From: Mya arenaria
Taxonomy: Eukaryota; Mollusca; Bivalvia; Myida; Myidae
Direction: 5' to 3'
Length of the DNA stretch: 64,000 bases
Assembly (NCBI RefSeq): GCF_026914265.1
Contig: NC_069138.1
Coordinates: 31,422,262 to 31,486,261 of the forward strand
This document shows positions 1 to 12,089 of the stretch, piece after piece. Each line of letters begins with the position of its first letter. The first letter of the stretch is position 1. A model generated the notes under the pieces. It did no database searches and was not told where the DNA came from. It saw only the letters and a program-made list of their open reading frames with translations. Position numbers and translations under genes: made by a program.

Positions 1-286
1 CCACAGCCATATAATTTTTTTTACCCCATTTTTTTTTCCACAGCCATATAAATTTTTTTTACCCCAACTCCCAACTAATGGAAGTTTTGAACTTGTGTAT
101 ACTTCAAGAAACCAACTTTATCCTATTCATTTGTCTCATCTCATTTTTAATAGATTCTTGTTCATTGTGAGGCAAAATTGGATTTTTCAATTTCAGTCAA
201 AATGACACACTTCCTGATCAGGACCCGGCCAATTGTGCCAAAATTGTGAGAGAAAAACACAACACTGAATAACATAGAATCCTTAC

Positions 287-653
287 GTTTTCATTTTCTT
301 TATCGGATCCTGCATCCTCAGTGGTAGCTTTATCCTCCGTAGTGGAATGAGATGTCTGTGGCTTCTGTACCAATAGCTGTATGAGGTCATTGAGACCAAC
401 ACTGTAGTCAAACAAAGAATGTCCGTCAACCAACTGAAAATATAGGGTCAAGTAGCATCATGCAACAGCTTTCATAAAGAGCAACATCTCAGATTTCTCT
501 GTTTTCCATGAAAATATTTTATCTCATGCTCAGTATTCTAGAAGTTGGCGATTGTACATATGACATTGTGGACAAGTGCAGCGAAATGTTCTAATGCCAA
601 ATGGTATAATTTAACGATATAGAAGGCAGGCAAATTCTTAAGTGGTCTGCAGC

Positions 654-688
<35 letters not shown>

Positions 689-3600
689 CTTAAAACCAAC
701 TTGAAGACTTAATGAACTAGACATTTATAAAAGTCGTAGTAATAGGCATACATAAATTATTGTCACTGGCAACATGTGTACCAATTTGAACTTAACGCAA
801 TTTAGTTCGTAAGATATACCAACTAAAAAGTTGACTAGTTTTCCCTTCTAAAATTTGTTTATCTGAAGTGGATTTAGGGTAAGCCCCCCCCCCCCATATC
901 TTACTTTGTTTGTTTGATACATATATCAATTACTTTTTAACTTCATTATTGCTTGACAAGATTTTTCATAATTATGCCGCCTTTTCTATCTCATTTTAAA
1001 GAACTATCATTTGATCAGGGTCTTCTCAATGTACAACTTATTGGTTTACTTTCAATAGCTCCGCCAACTGGCTATGTTTTGGTAATTGGATGACACGGCC
1101 CAATTATCGGATTAGGAGATTTTATGAATGGCTAATTGCGATATTGTGACTAATGGGACAAATACTCGCTGATTGACAGATTTACAATGTGCTAAAATTT
1201 TCGGTGAAGTCAATATCGCTTTGATGATACAAATGGGCGAAGTCTGGGAATTTTAGGTGACCACTTAGCCCTCTCGCGAGAGCCCGGTCTAGGGGAAGTA
1301 AGCAAATGGAATGGTCCCACTCCAAAAAGATCAAAATGGCACTAGCGGATCCAGGGGGGGGGGGGGGGGGGGGGGAACTAAAATTCCCGGAGCTTACATG
1401 TTCTTTGGTATGGAAACAATAAAATATACTATATTTTCCTATTTTTTCTTCGCTCGCTTCGCTCGCGTATCTTTATACAGCATTGCGTTTTGAGATGTCC
1501 TCGTACACAACACAGAGTACACACAATTTAAACGTTCCCGCCTTCCCTTACTGTAATAATTTGGCACTATATAACATGATCATGTTGATGCGCCGTAAAA
1601 CCCATACAAACAAACACATCAGTCAATTAATTTCCTTTGGGTACATTTATACGACAACAAATATGGCTGCGCCGTCAAGTCCCAAACGCCCCAAGAAACA
1701 GAAGAGTTTGCACAGTTTCTTTAGCAACAAAGAAAAAGAAAGAAGGTAAGCAATTTTAAATTGGTTGATCTAGGCAAATATGACTTGTTCACTGTTCCAC
1801 CATGCATGTAGATATGATGCAATTGGAGCATATGTTTGTCGTTTAAATATCACGGATTTCTTCAAGCGCCGTGGATATTTGCCTCGAATCAGAGAGATAA
1901 ATACTGAACGTACGATAACGACATTGATCGCCGTGAAAAGGTATCAAAATTCCCCTTCGAATGCACTATATTTCGACAAAATCGGTTGAATAATAAAACA
2001 CTTACGGCTATTTTTCTGTGTTTTGTTTACACTTTCTTTCTCCAATTATTAGCGTAAAATGACGTCACGAGTCACGTGGTATGGTCACACTGTTGGTTGA
2101 AGTATGTAATGACAACTCTAAACTGTTGTGCGATGCACTTAGAATATGTTGAATAGTAAAAATATCTGAACATGGGTTCACAATTATACATGTATCTTCC
2201 CTCGTTTTTCCCGCTTAACGAAAATATACAAATTATATAAGCCACTTAGTCGTCCTAATAGAAACCTCGTTATGATATTAGAACTATAGGTATGCCCCTG
2301 GATCTGCTAGTGCAACCTTAAGAGTGATTAAAAGTTACGCCCCCCCTAACCCAAAATCCTGGATCCGCCCCTGAATGGCGACTGTTTTCAGTGGCGTAGC
2401 TTCCGCTAGGCCATTAGGCCCAGTCTGCATATCAATTTGCCTTTTTTAAAAATGACTTGGATAAACTTCTCGAAAGTCTGTCTTCGATTTTAAGCCAATT
2501 TTCCCTCTTGATACTTGTGAAAACACACCATGTGCAAGCTAAGCTTTCAAAATTTCATACTCCCTACTTTTGAGCCTGCACATCAAATTTGCTCTAGTTA
2601 GGCCCCTGGTACCAGTGCTCATTTTTGCTGTATTTCTGCCCCTGGTATTACCAGTGCTCATTTTTGCTGTATTTCTAAGTAGTTGATAAGTAAAATGGTA
2701 TAGTCAAATCGAAAGAAAAAGTTGTGTCTCATAATGAAGGTCACCATGATAACTCCTGCTCCATTTGCATCACAGTTGTATGTGGAGGACTTTTTTGAAA
2801 ATCACATACAAATTATTCTTTCACCAAATTGAGGTTTTATGGCTAGAAGCTTTACTAACACATTAAGACAAATGAGTTCATTGGCAGAGAACATCAATTT
2901 TCGAACACAACTATGAAATCTGCAATCTTATTTTTTGTCAGCGTTAAATCACCGGTTTCCAGACATTACGCATAACTTGCGTATTCTAAGACAAAAATAA
3001 AGAAGTTGTCAAAACAGTCAATCCGTGAGAGTGCAACATTAAGGTGTTTTATTCATTCCTTACACTGAGTCAGAAATAACAGTATAAAAATAAAGGCCTT
3101 TTGCAGTTCACAAGAATTTAGAAGCTATTGTAAGAAAATTTGAATGCTCATTTTATGCAATATAGTATTGAAGTTTAAATTTTTAAATACAGATACAACT
3201 GTGTACTGCATTATCTATTCAAGCATCAAATACCTTTCAAAATTCAATCTTTATACTTTTCACCATCAATTATTTTTTATTTGTGATTACAAGAATCCTG
3301 TATTGAACTTCTGTTATTTCCAGTGCATAGTTCTTAGTTGTTACTTTGCAGTTCAGAGCACTCTATAGACCCAGAAAGTGTGATTAGAATATACCCCCTA
3401 TCTGCTACAAAATTTGTTCTACAATACCCCACCCAACACACCCACCAAGTGTTATGCACCACGCCCCCCCCCCTCAGGTCCAGGGAATAGCGTAGCTACA
3501 ATAATGAGCGATCAGGGATACTTTTTTTTATTATTTTGACATTTCTTATGTAACCCTGTAAGGCTACAACTCTCTACCATTTAACAACGGGCGAAATGAT

Positions 3601-4574
3601 ATACTGTAATAATATGCATTGATGTTGAATAATAATGACAAAGTTGTTCAATTTTTATCTGACAGTGATCTGAACTGGATTTAATTTGTCATTAGAGTTG
3701 TTATTTTCACATTAATATATTATGGGTCACAAATACCGTTATACATGTACACAACCTGAGTCAGATTTGTCCCAGATTTACCGATATCGGGATACTTGAT
3801 AAACAATCGACACTTGTAAGTGTTTTATGATAACTTAACATGTTTTTTGGGCATACTGACATAACTTAATATGTGTTTAATAGTAGGCAATAATATTTTC
3901 GTAGAAATTTGAATTTATAACCGAGATAATTTCAAAATTGTGGCCGCGAGGATTCTCTGCGCAAGGACCGCTTGCTACTTTTTGCTGGGATGGTGGACGT
4001 CACCAGTCTGCCATATTAAAAAAAATCGTCAAAGACTCGTTGACGGCCATTTAGGTGGACTAGGGAATAGCGGGGACTTTTGACACTCGGTCCAGCCACC
4101 CCAGGAACCATAGGCAAGGCCCATTCCCTGCTATTTTTGAGCCGAAGACAATACTACCACATTCACCAGGCACTGCATCTGGAAGGTAAAAACACCGCCC
4201 ATTTCCCCAGTATAATCCCGGACGTGGGGGTGGGGGGTTACAATTGACTGGTGCTTTAATAAAACAACTAAAATTAAAATGATGAATCTTACGCTTTTGT
4301 CACTCATCATTCATGCCCTTAACTAACAAACAGTTACTTCAACAAACGCCCACCTGTTTACGAACATTTCCAAATTGATGCATCCTGTGCCATGATTATA
4401 CATAAATAAAAAATCACAAACCTGTTTTCCTCTGTAAAACAGCTTCTGACATTCCACTGGCGCCTCAAAATCTTCGACAAGACGTTCTCTCAATTCTTCA
4501 ATCTTTGTCAGCTTCGACAGACTGTCGATCCTTACCGATTTCTTGCCATCAAAAGATCGAACTTGGATCCACAT
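287..4574 (-). CDS. UHRF1: UHRF1-like E3 ubiquitin ligase, 5' part (exons 1 and 2)
   Basis: UHRF1 is a nuclear multidomain E3 ligase that reads hemimethylated DNA and H3K9me and guides maintenance methylation by DNMT1. Exon 1 (4574-4422, 51 codons) starts MWIQVRSFDGKK and ends LFYRGKQ before a GTTTGT donor. Exon 2 (433-287, 49 codons) follows a TTTCAG acceptor, starts LVDGHSLFDYSVGLND and ends DKENEN before GTAAGG. Both junctions are phase 0, so the joined frame gives the complete N-terminal ubiquitin-like domain (about residues 1-76) and then an acidic Ser/Thr-rich linker. The start matches the usual vertebrate start (MWIQVR). Tandem Tudor, PHD, SRA and RING domains would lie left of position 1, outside the window. 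Open frames running past either donor are intron. UHRF2 shares the domain, but UHRF1 is the likelier invertebrate orthologue. Very likely. Confidence 0.93.
652..689. repeat. (TA)n microsatellite
   Basis: A run of alternating T and A with one interruption, inside UHRF1 intron 1. Confidence 0.9.
1354..1375 (+). repeat. 22-base G run
   Basis: An uninterrupted run of G directly follows the left hAT-like terminus. It could form G-quadruplex structures, and its length is likely to be unstable and prone to sequencing error. Confidence 0.9.
1663..1745 (+). CDS. candidate first exon with PIP box, probably hAT/ZMYM-type transposase
   Basis: The frame opens with ATG at 1663 and encodes 27 codons up to a strong donor (AAG|GTAAGC). 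A basic stretch (PKRPKKQK) leads into QKSLHSFF, a full match to the PCNA-interacting box Q-x-x-[ILM]-x-x-[FY]-[FY], followed by a charged tail. Many TTF/ZMYM-type hAT transposases and their domesticated relatives begin with a short basic segment and such a SFF motif. The exon lies between hAT-like inverted ends, which supports that reading. No downstream exon (zinc finger or RNase H fold) is visible, so the element is probably internally deleted. It could instead be the 5' exon of a host nuclear protein. It runs antisense to UHRF1. Confidence 0.4.
2605..2675. repeat. two-copy tandem repeat, ~35 bp
   Basis: The phrase CCAGTGCTCATTTTTGCTGT occurs twice in direct succession, each copy preceded by CCCCTGGTA. 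It adjoins hAT-like terminal sequence. Confidence 0.7.
2830..3038. mobile_element. partial TTAA-type MITE (family 1)
   Basis: The right half matches the 320-bp family seen at 10.3, 16.8, 35.0 and 58.5 kb: internal ATCAATTTTCGAACA, CACCGGTTTCCAGACATT, and a terminal GTCAATCCGTGAGAGTGCA followed by TTAA. The left terminus is degraded. Confidence 0.55.
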
Positions 4575-4700
4575 TTTTATTTACTTTTTACTCTGCAGCT
4601 CCCGCGTAAAAATGTGAAGGCGGGAGTGAATCCGGAAGTTTACGGGAAAAGCCGATGTTTTTCCTAAAAGGTATACTAATGAATCACACGCCGAGTGTCA
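4575..4700 (-). promoter_or_regulatory. UHRF1: UHRF1 proximal promoter / 5' UTR
   Basis: The bases just upstream of the UHRF1 ATG are GC-rich compared with the surrounding AT-rich DNA. They hold an ETS-type site (CCGGAAGT, 4632-4639) and E2F-like cores: GGCGGGAG at about 4619-4626 and CCCGCG at about 4601-4606. E2F control of UHRF1 is established in vertebrates. The sites here are seen only as motifs, and no TATA box is apparent. Confidence 0.5.
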
Positions 4701-7700
4701 TTTATGCCGTCAGATATTGTTTTTTAGAGCATTTAAATCATGATTTCAATGTAAAACTATCGATGATATGTACACTATAACTTTTCTTTATGTTCCCATT
4801 TCCTACATTTTATCCGGACAAATCCGTAAATCTCGCTCGCCAATTTCCGTCAACAAAATGAAAGCGGAAGTGTCCTTTAATCGGCTACCTTAAACAAATT
4901 TAAGGTTACGAATAACCATTTTGGATATCCTACGCAGTGAACTATCATTAACAGGCAGAGGTGAGATAACTTTGTGAATTACATCGACATGGTTAGTGAT
5001 TCAATTAAAGTATTCATGTTATTACTAAGCTACTGTATATATAAGATTATATTATGGAATTTATGTTCATGTATGTTTAGTGAGAGTATTGATTGCTGTG
5101 TTATGGGGTGGCTGTAGCTTCAATAAATAACTAAAGTTAATTTTATGATCGTACATCAATGACTTCATTCTCTCTTTTTGTCAGTTATTTATATCAGGTA
5201 ATTTGATTAGTTACATCGTTCTTCGATCCAATTGAGACCAATATTGAATACCAGCCATTGACGTCATCAAACTGTATAATTATAAACTTTCGGGTCCTGT
5301 TCATTTGTCCGTCCAGATAAATCTATACAGTAAACTTAAAAATAACCGAAATTTAAACTAAAAATATTTAAATTATGTGTCACAAATTATGTACGATTAC
5401 TATGTGAATTTACACATATCTTCCATTTTATGGTACCGAAAACAACGAGAAAGCAAGATCTGGTACCAAAAAATAAATAAATACATAAATGATAAATATC
5501 AATTTAAATCATACCGGAAAAGAATATTTGTGTTTTAATTGATAGTTGCGAGCTGTCAATAAGTATTTTTGGTCATGTTTATGTACATTTAGTGATTATA
5601 TTTCAGTATTACAAACATAAAATGATATGTTTAATATCCGGTACCCAATGTTATAATTAGTACGTGTTTTTAACTTTTAGTGTGTGTGTTTTTTTCTACG
5701 TAAGCCTGTCACCCACTGCTTGTTGATGTAAAAGAAAGGGGTCATATGACAAACGATAAACAAATCCAAACTGTACTTGTTTTTGTTTCAGACGACATGG
5801 GTACTTATCGGGTGCTTGAAAAAGAGTGTATTTATATACTATTCCATGTCGTGTTTATTCCGCGACGTTAAATATAAATACTGATAATCCCGATTCCTAA
5901 ATTCCGATTCGTTCATGCCTAGCTACATCACCATACCATGTACGGAGCACCTTCAGTTTTATTAAATAATTTTTTGAACAAGTAGCATTTTTATTGCTTC
6001 TTTGTATTTCTATAGTTTTGGTGAACTAATCATATGATGCACTATGACTGCAAAGTCATTTTAAATTTGACTGCAATCAGTCTTAAGTTGTGTGATATTA
6101 TATTATTATATGCCTGTCAAATTCCTTTTCCATATCCAACAGTGAAAATACAGCACGCCGTATTGAAAAATCCGTATCATGATCATGACTGTCGTTTTCT
6201 GATTCCGTATCATGCGAGTACCGTGTGTGATCTCGGAACTACTTTCGTGTTGTTAAAAATACCGTGACCAAAAAACTGGTAAAACCTGTCAACTTTTGAA
6301 TACATTAAATTTTCTAACTTTACTCACGCTCCAGAAGCATGTAAATATTCAGGAACATGGTTCTTAATTTCTTCAAAGGACCATGAGGATAAGCACGAAA
6401 CAGAGAACATTTCCAATCTATCTAGACATCTACTTCAGTGAACTAGTTGTTTGCCATTTCGAAATTCAGATATTGTTGCATTTTCCATGTTTATTATCAT
6501 AAATATGAGCAGCTCGCAAATACAAAGTTCACCACAAATGTTCACGTTTTATAGGGCAAAACATTGAAACTATAAATTTCGTCTGACAAACAAAATTCTT
6601 TTTTCGATGATAAAACATTTGCATTAGTTCAAAATAGAGCTTTATTGCAATAAATTATTTTAAAATTTGACAGAAAGAGCGTTAGAAACGCATTTGAAAA
6701 TTAAATGGGTTTAAGTGTGATTTGGTTCAAATTATTTCTTAATTTCTTACCGAAAGTTATCGCATTTTTGCCCACAGTTAAGCGAGCGTTTATCGTTCAT
6801 AGAACCTCTCCGTGTATCGGTGCTATCTCATGTCACTTATGGCATTTAAAACACAATTGAAGGCGGGGTCAAGTCATTCCGAAAACAAACAGCAATCTCA
6901 TCTGTTTGTGTTTCAGTTTAATTTAACCTTGATACTTACAACTCAATTTAAATTGAAACAACACCAATTAGTTAATTTTACTGATTAATGCCAAATTAAA
7001 CCATTGATTTAAAATGATTTCACTTGTTTATCACTTGTCACCCATTGTGTTGTTGTCGTCTGTCAGATTTTACAGATCTACCAGCGCCGAACACCTATGC
7101 CCTACCATTTTTAAGTATAGTGCACAGCATTTAAAGCGCATCAAAATTTTACTTATACATGTACTAAAGTTAATGAAAAATTATCTACAGGTAAATTAAT
7201 TGCAATATAATTGGACTCTCAGTATTCATTACTGTATACATATTGCAGCCTAGGCAGGTTATAAGAGGATTATAGAGAGTAGGGCCAGTGATACCAGAGT
7301 TCATGATAGGTGCATTTATCCTCTTGTACCCATGTGAAAGCCATTAGAAGGGGTGACGCATTCCTTTGCCCATATTAATGGTGGTATTCAGTAAATACAA
7401 AGCCGTGCCTGTATGGCAAATACATGTAAATACTCTTAATTTAAGCTACTTTTAAACAATTGAAACAAGTTTCACAAATTATAAACTTGAAAATGAAAAG
7501 TATTGTCCACAAAAATGTTTTGTGAAGTGTAGTTAAAGGTCATGGTCGAAAACAGGTTGTGTATAGGCAAAATTACTACATGTGATAGCCGCCACTTTGT
7601 ATTCAAAATGTTAACAACAAACGATTGACACGGATTTTATTTTTTTTGGTTTTCAAAGATAAATTATTGTTTTTAATTATACACACAAACATTTATTTTG

Positions 7701-8385
7701 TATTATCTCTAAGTTATGCAAATGAGAAAAAAAATCCTTATGCGGTCGAAAATAGGTTGTTCTGGGATACTGAAATGTCAAATGAGATGTTGGAAGGTAT
7801 CATAAACTTTTCATCACTCTGAAATGTTGGTAAGAGATCTATATACTGCATGAGTGAGATTTGTTCGGTTTAACGGTTACATGGTGACAACGAGAATAAA
7901 TAATATAGTGTTGTAATAACTCTAGTTTCTTAGGGTTATAAAAGAAGGATCTTGCTATTTTTAGTAAAATATTGTTTTTTATTTAATTAATTTAACTTTG
8001 TTAAGGAAACAAAAAATAGAGGTAAATACCTAGCTTTTCTTAAAAAACACAAAGAAATATTTCTTAAAACAGTCTTTAATTTTACTTCCAACATTAGAAA
8101 AACTGTATCCGTGATTGACAACTAAACACGCATGTGGTTAATTGCAGCAAAATGCAGTTTAAACAGGATCAAATGTAGGTACAATTTAAAATAACGACAC
8201 GTTTTAAGCGCTTCATTATAATTCTACAATGCAAATTAAAGCTAAAAACCAATCAGCCCACATTTTATTATGCATTTGTGAACAAGATACATTGATCAAG
8301 GGAACTCAAGGTGAGACATATATCCTTACAAGGCCTAACATCCAAAAGGGAGACTTAAAGCTTCACAAGACAACATACATAACAT
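4701..8385. other. intergenic, no gene recognised
   Basis: AT-rich sequence between the UHRF1 promoter and the first MITE. Open frames are short, lack family resemblance and have poor context. I see nothing supportable in it beyond low-complexity A/T tracts. Confidence 0.7.
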
Positions 8386-8389
8386 ACAT

Positions 8390-8749
8390 AGATGCACTCT
8401 TACTCCCAAATAAGATTTACCACAATTAATACAATCGTTTTATTTTTCCAAAGAAAATGAATAAATGTCGACAACAATGTTTTTATGAAAATTACCGAGT
8501 TTAATTTGAAAGAAATGTGCATAAAACACCTAATGAAACTATAGAAGATCACAGTAAATATTTTAGCATTCACCAATCATTTAACATTTTTGCGTTATTA
8601 GCTATTTAATACACGGTTTCAATCGTGTTATCAGTGATTTAAATTTTCCATAAATGCATTATATAGTAAGTAGTTTAAGTTATGTTAGTCAAAATTTATG
8701 TTTGTTTTACATGTGTATGTATTGATTTTGAGTAAGAGTGTCACTTTAG
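8390..8749. mobile_element. MITE family 2 (~360 bp)
   Basis: The ends are inverted relatives: GCACTCTTACTCCCAAATAA on the left, and AGTAAGAGTGTCACTTTA on the right. The same internal phrases (TTTACCA, ATGAATA, CCATAAATGCATTAT, GTATGTATTGATTTT) recur in copies near 16.1, 34.6, 49.6, 57.0 and 58.1 kb. No coding capacity. Confidence 0.75.
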
Positions 8750-8791
8750 TAAGACAAAAATATATATGCAACAATTTGGCCATACCATTGG

Positions 8792-10795
8792 TCATTTTAT
8801 GACATTATGTTTTAGGTTTTGTTTATTTATTGGATGCATTATGTCGAACACTGATGTTAAAGACCTGAGTTTATTTTTATTTTCAGCATGAAAGGTCGCT
8901 GTATAGCTGTGAGTAAAAAATGTATATCGCCCAGGTTTTCTGTGGAACCCACGAGTTCTAAGGATATGACACACCCTTTCTTTTAGGTCATTCAGTTTTT
9001 TCTGTGTTCCGCACATATTTGATATCAAATTCTCCAATCTTGGCGCTGGTTGGTCAAGAAAATAACGAGTGTTCGGAATATACATCCCATTCCTATCGTT
9101 TTCTGGTATATTACCTTTATAAAAATATGGAGATGTAGAGTTTATTTTTATATCAATTTTGTACATATCATTTATTCCGCTATATTTTCTATATACTTGT
9201 GTAAAGAACTGAGGGCCAAAGGATAGCGTGTGCATCTGGTCTATGTCCACACTGGCTATAGAGTCTAGGACTTGTCGGAAAAATGGATGGTGGGCCCGAC
9301 ACAAAATAATTCCATTGCAGATATGGTTGGGCCAACCCAAGTCCATCACAGAATTTTCAAATGGAGCTGGTACCAATATGCAGGCATACTTTTTTGTGAC
9401 AATGTTTATATTTCTTAAGCACGTGACATCTAAATCAACATAGACACCACCATACTCATGTATCACAACGTATCTCAGAAGATCAGCTTTTGTAACAGCT
9501 TCATGAGCTCTGTTATAGACTTTGAGTAACTTTGGATATTTCTTCTTGATCAAATTCTTTCCATGTGTGTGAGTCCAAAATGTATACTTCCAACCAGAAT
9601 GAAATTTCATCATCGAGCGAATTTTTGGCACAAATACAGTTGGAACAGTTACTCCAGCCTTTTTATTTTTTGGATCTATCCAAATCTGGTGAATCATGTG
9701 TGGAATTCGTATCTCCGCTGATGGCACCGAAGGAAATTCGGCTTCATAGTTTGGCTGAAAACCCATGTAAATGGGAAGGTCACTCAATACACTTGCGTTA
9801 ATAAACTCTTTCATGGAGCTTCCGGGTAAATGTACGGGTCGATAATGGTGTATTATCTCAGGTTGAATGTGCAGGTTGGTTGTAGTTGCTACATCATCCT
9901 CGGAAAAAGCCTCCGAAGTGTTCGACAGATTGCCGCGAAATGTTTGCACTTCCCTTGGCGGGCTTGTAGAATTGTTGCGAACTCTTTGTACTGGAGATAC
10001 GAGAACCTCTTGCACGCTCGAGTGTCTTCCATTCCATGTTACTTCAACTCTTAGGTTCCATTTCAGTATCGCTGAAATTATATGAAATTGAACTTAAATG
10101 TACATGTTAACTAAATAATAACTTAAATGTAATTGAAACGGATGTCTTTATTTATCTTACGACACTCGGTGGTTACAAATTGACCATCCCCCTGTGACAT
10201 ATGCGTGAAATAACGCGTGACATCTTTTTTATAATCAGAATATCTTTACACGTTATGATCTTTTGGGGTTTAGAGAATAATCATTTATTGCCATGCTTAT
10301 ATATTTTCTTCATTACGCATTTTAAAGCTGCCATCCGATAGATTGACCGATTTGACAACTTTGTATTTTTTTTGTCTCAGAAGCAGCTGATTATGGCATC
10401 AATGGTTTTACTTCAGTCATATAGAACAGATCTTAAATGCTTGGTTAACTGCCAAGTATTTCCTAAAGCGTTTGTAACGCCTTTAGCCATTAAACATCAA
10501 TTTTCGAACGTAAATATTAAAGACTACGATCTGATCTTTTATCAACAGTCTTATATCACCGGTTTTAAGACATTTACGCAAAATATGGCTCATTCCAAGA
10601 CACAACAATAACGAATTGTCAAAATGGCCAATCTGTGAGAGTACAGCTTTAAATTTCACATCTACATACAAACACAGGAGAAAAACACACTAAAAACACT
10701 ATGAACTTAAACTGTAACTTACCGTAAGATATAAAAATACTGAATGTCCCAGCAACAAACACAGCAACACACGCCTTTTTAAAACATCCAGCCAT
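8792..10795 (-). CDS. GT32-type (DXD) glycosyltransferase, type II membrane protein
   Basis: Two exons, 10795-10723 and 10071-8792, joined by TACG|GTAAGT and TTTCAG in phase 1, give 450 residues. Exon 1 starts MAGCFKKACVAVFVAG and supplies a short basic cytoplasmic tail and a hydrophobic signal anchor (about residues 8-26), as expected for a Golgi enzyme. An in-frame stop lies just upstream of this ATG. After a Ser/Thr-rich stem come IPHMIHQIW (147-155), ADLLRYVVIHEYGGVYVDLD with the metal-binding D237-L238-D239, and conserved HP and GP segments. This is the Gly_transf_sug (GT32) pattern of Och1-like mannosyltransferases and alpha-1,4-GlcNAc/Gal transferases. The family uses a nucleotide sugar and a divalent metal. 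The acceptor here is unknown. The frame has no breaks and looks functional. The intron hosts a MITE. Confidence 0.88.
10326..10648. mobile_element. TTAA MITE (family 1) in the glycosyltransferase intron
   Basis: 323 bp flanked on both sides by TTAA (10322-10325 and 10649-10652). The inverted ends read AGCTGCCATCCGATAGATTG and, on the right, CCAATCTGTGAGAGTACAGCT. TTAA duplications are typical of piggyBac-type transposition. Two short open frames inside are not coding. Confidence 0.8.
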
Positions 10796-10799
10796 GACA

Positions 10800-11714
10800 T
10801 AGGTGTCATTTCATCTCATAAACTTCCAATGTACTGGATCTAGACATCCCCTAGCTAACGCCATTTTTTTCAATAATACAGTGTTCATTTAAAAAAGTTA
10901 AGCGTTTATTATTGAACAACACCAACGTAGTGGTAGTTTTTTTTACGTATGAAATACAACGAACAGCGTGTTATTGTTTTCAACGTAATTTATGGTAATT
11001 GATGAAAGCCGCTTAGCTAGATGTTATGCTATGCATAAAACACTTAACTCCGTTACAGTCCAGTGGTTTCGATGTAGTCTAAAACATATTCGTAGCGTCA
11101 ACGTCAAACACGGTCAAGGTTTATAACATTCGAAAGAGATTTTTGTTGTTAAAGCACTTATTGTTGTTTAACTATGCTTTTGCTGACAGGTACGTACGGT
11201 AACAACTCGATTTTACTACATATAAATCTGATAAAACGTTGTTATTTTAGTTTTAAAGAGATAGTAATAATAAATGAAAAACAGAACAAATATGGTTCAA
11301 ATTTTTTTTTTTATTCGTTTAACGCAGCGTTTTTATAAAGTTATTTTCAGATATTGGGTGTGTACGTTAGTTTCCAACAGTGCATTATGCCCATATTGCT
11401 CTCTAAACTTCTAAATTTAAAAGCTTAAAAATTAGTGGCAACGTTTTTGATATTTACGTGGTAAATTCACCACGTATTATTACCAAAATGTTGAAGGTAC
11501 AGTTTTTTTTAAGTTACTATTTCTGAGGGTTTGGCATTTCTGTTTCTCTGTGAGATGACCAATCGTTGTTCGACAGTTTGATCACATGATACAACACAAT
11601 TTTCTTATTGGGCTATTTACTCGGCGTTTAGCAATTAGATGCGGCTTGCTTTTATGAATAATAATTTGTTTTCGAAGTAAAAGATCTGCCAGATATTCAG
11701 TTTTAAATTAAGTG
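10800..11714. other. intergenic, no gene recognised
   Basis: The upstream flank of the glycosyltransferase. AT-rich, with no open frame or repeat that I recognise. The first sequence shared with the duplicated units appears near 11,715. Confidence 0.6.
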
Positions 11715-11739
11715 ACCTGTAAAACTTATTTTCTTAGAA

Positions 11740-11912
11740 GACACACACGCACTAATGAATGACTACAGTGTACTTTGTAATATCAAAATTGCAGAAAAAA
11801 GTACAATGATAGAATAAAAAAGTATGTTGGTTTAAGTGCGGTGCGAACACACGACGGTAAAGTCAAGAAGAATTAGAAACCGACGCCTTAACCACACGAC
11901 CACCAGGATTTT
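11740..11912 (-). repeat. tRNA-Ser-like SINE, U1 copy
   Basis: Read on the minus strand, 11,907-11,840 resembles a serine tRNA: GGTCGTGTGGTTAAGGCGTC for the D arm/A box, then a B-box-like GGTTCGCACC. The body continues toward lower coordinates. Orthologous copies sit in U2 and U3, so the insertion predates the duplications. Stem mismatches make a working tRNA unlikely. Confidence 0.6.
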
Positions 11913-12089
11913 AACAATACATTAATAACATCGCGTGATGCATGGAACAAAAAAGCCGTAATTAATTGACCAATGACGTTGTTAACGTTAGTAAAATTGT
12001 GGTCTTCAAAGACGATATTTAAGCGAATATCAAGGTTTTCTGAAGGGTTCCAACTTTTGGTATCTTAATTTTAACACTCCTAATGATAA

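Larger units (their letters stand above)
1340..2312 (+). mobile_element. hAT-like DNA transposon remnant
   Basis: The left end (1340-1357) reads CACTAGCGGATCCAGGGG. The right end (2295-2312) is its inverted copy with one mismatch. Between them lies about 970 bp containing a candidate first exon with a PCNA-binding box. The CAsTRGCGGATCCAGG terminus is of hAT type, a common form in marine invertebrates. I could not find a clean 8-bp target duplication. A second terminus, TCCTGGATCCGCCCCTG at 2357-2373, points to another related insertion abutting this one. Confidence 0.55.
434..4421 (-). other. UHRF1 intron 1, transposon-rich
   Basis: This 4-kb intron lies between the two UHRF1 exons. It holds a (TA)n tract, a hAT-like element with a transposase-type first exon on the opposite strand, a further hAT terminus, a small tandem duplication and a partial TTAA MITE. 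The remainder, including 3045-4320, is AT-rich sequence in which I see no coding signal. Confidence 0.85.

Noticed and set aside
218-286. Continuation of the UHRF1 exon 2 frame
   Set aside because: It follows a good GTAAGG donor and no longer resembles UHRF1.
9228-10085. Several plus-strand open frames opposite the glycosyltransferase
   Set aside because: They are antisense shadows of a clearly conserved minus-strand coding exon.
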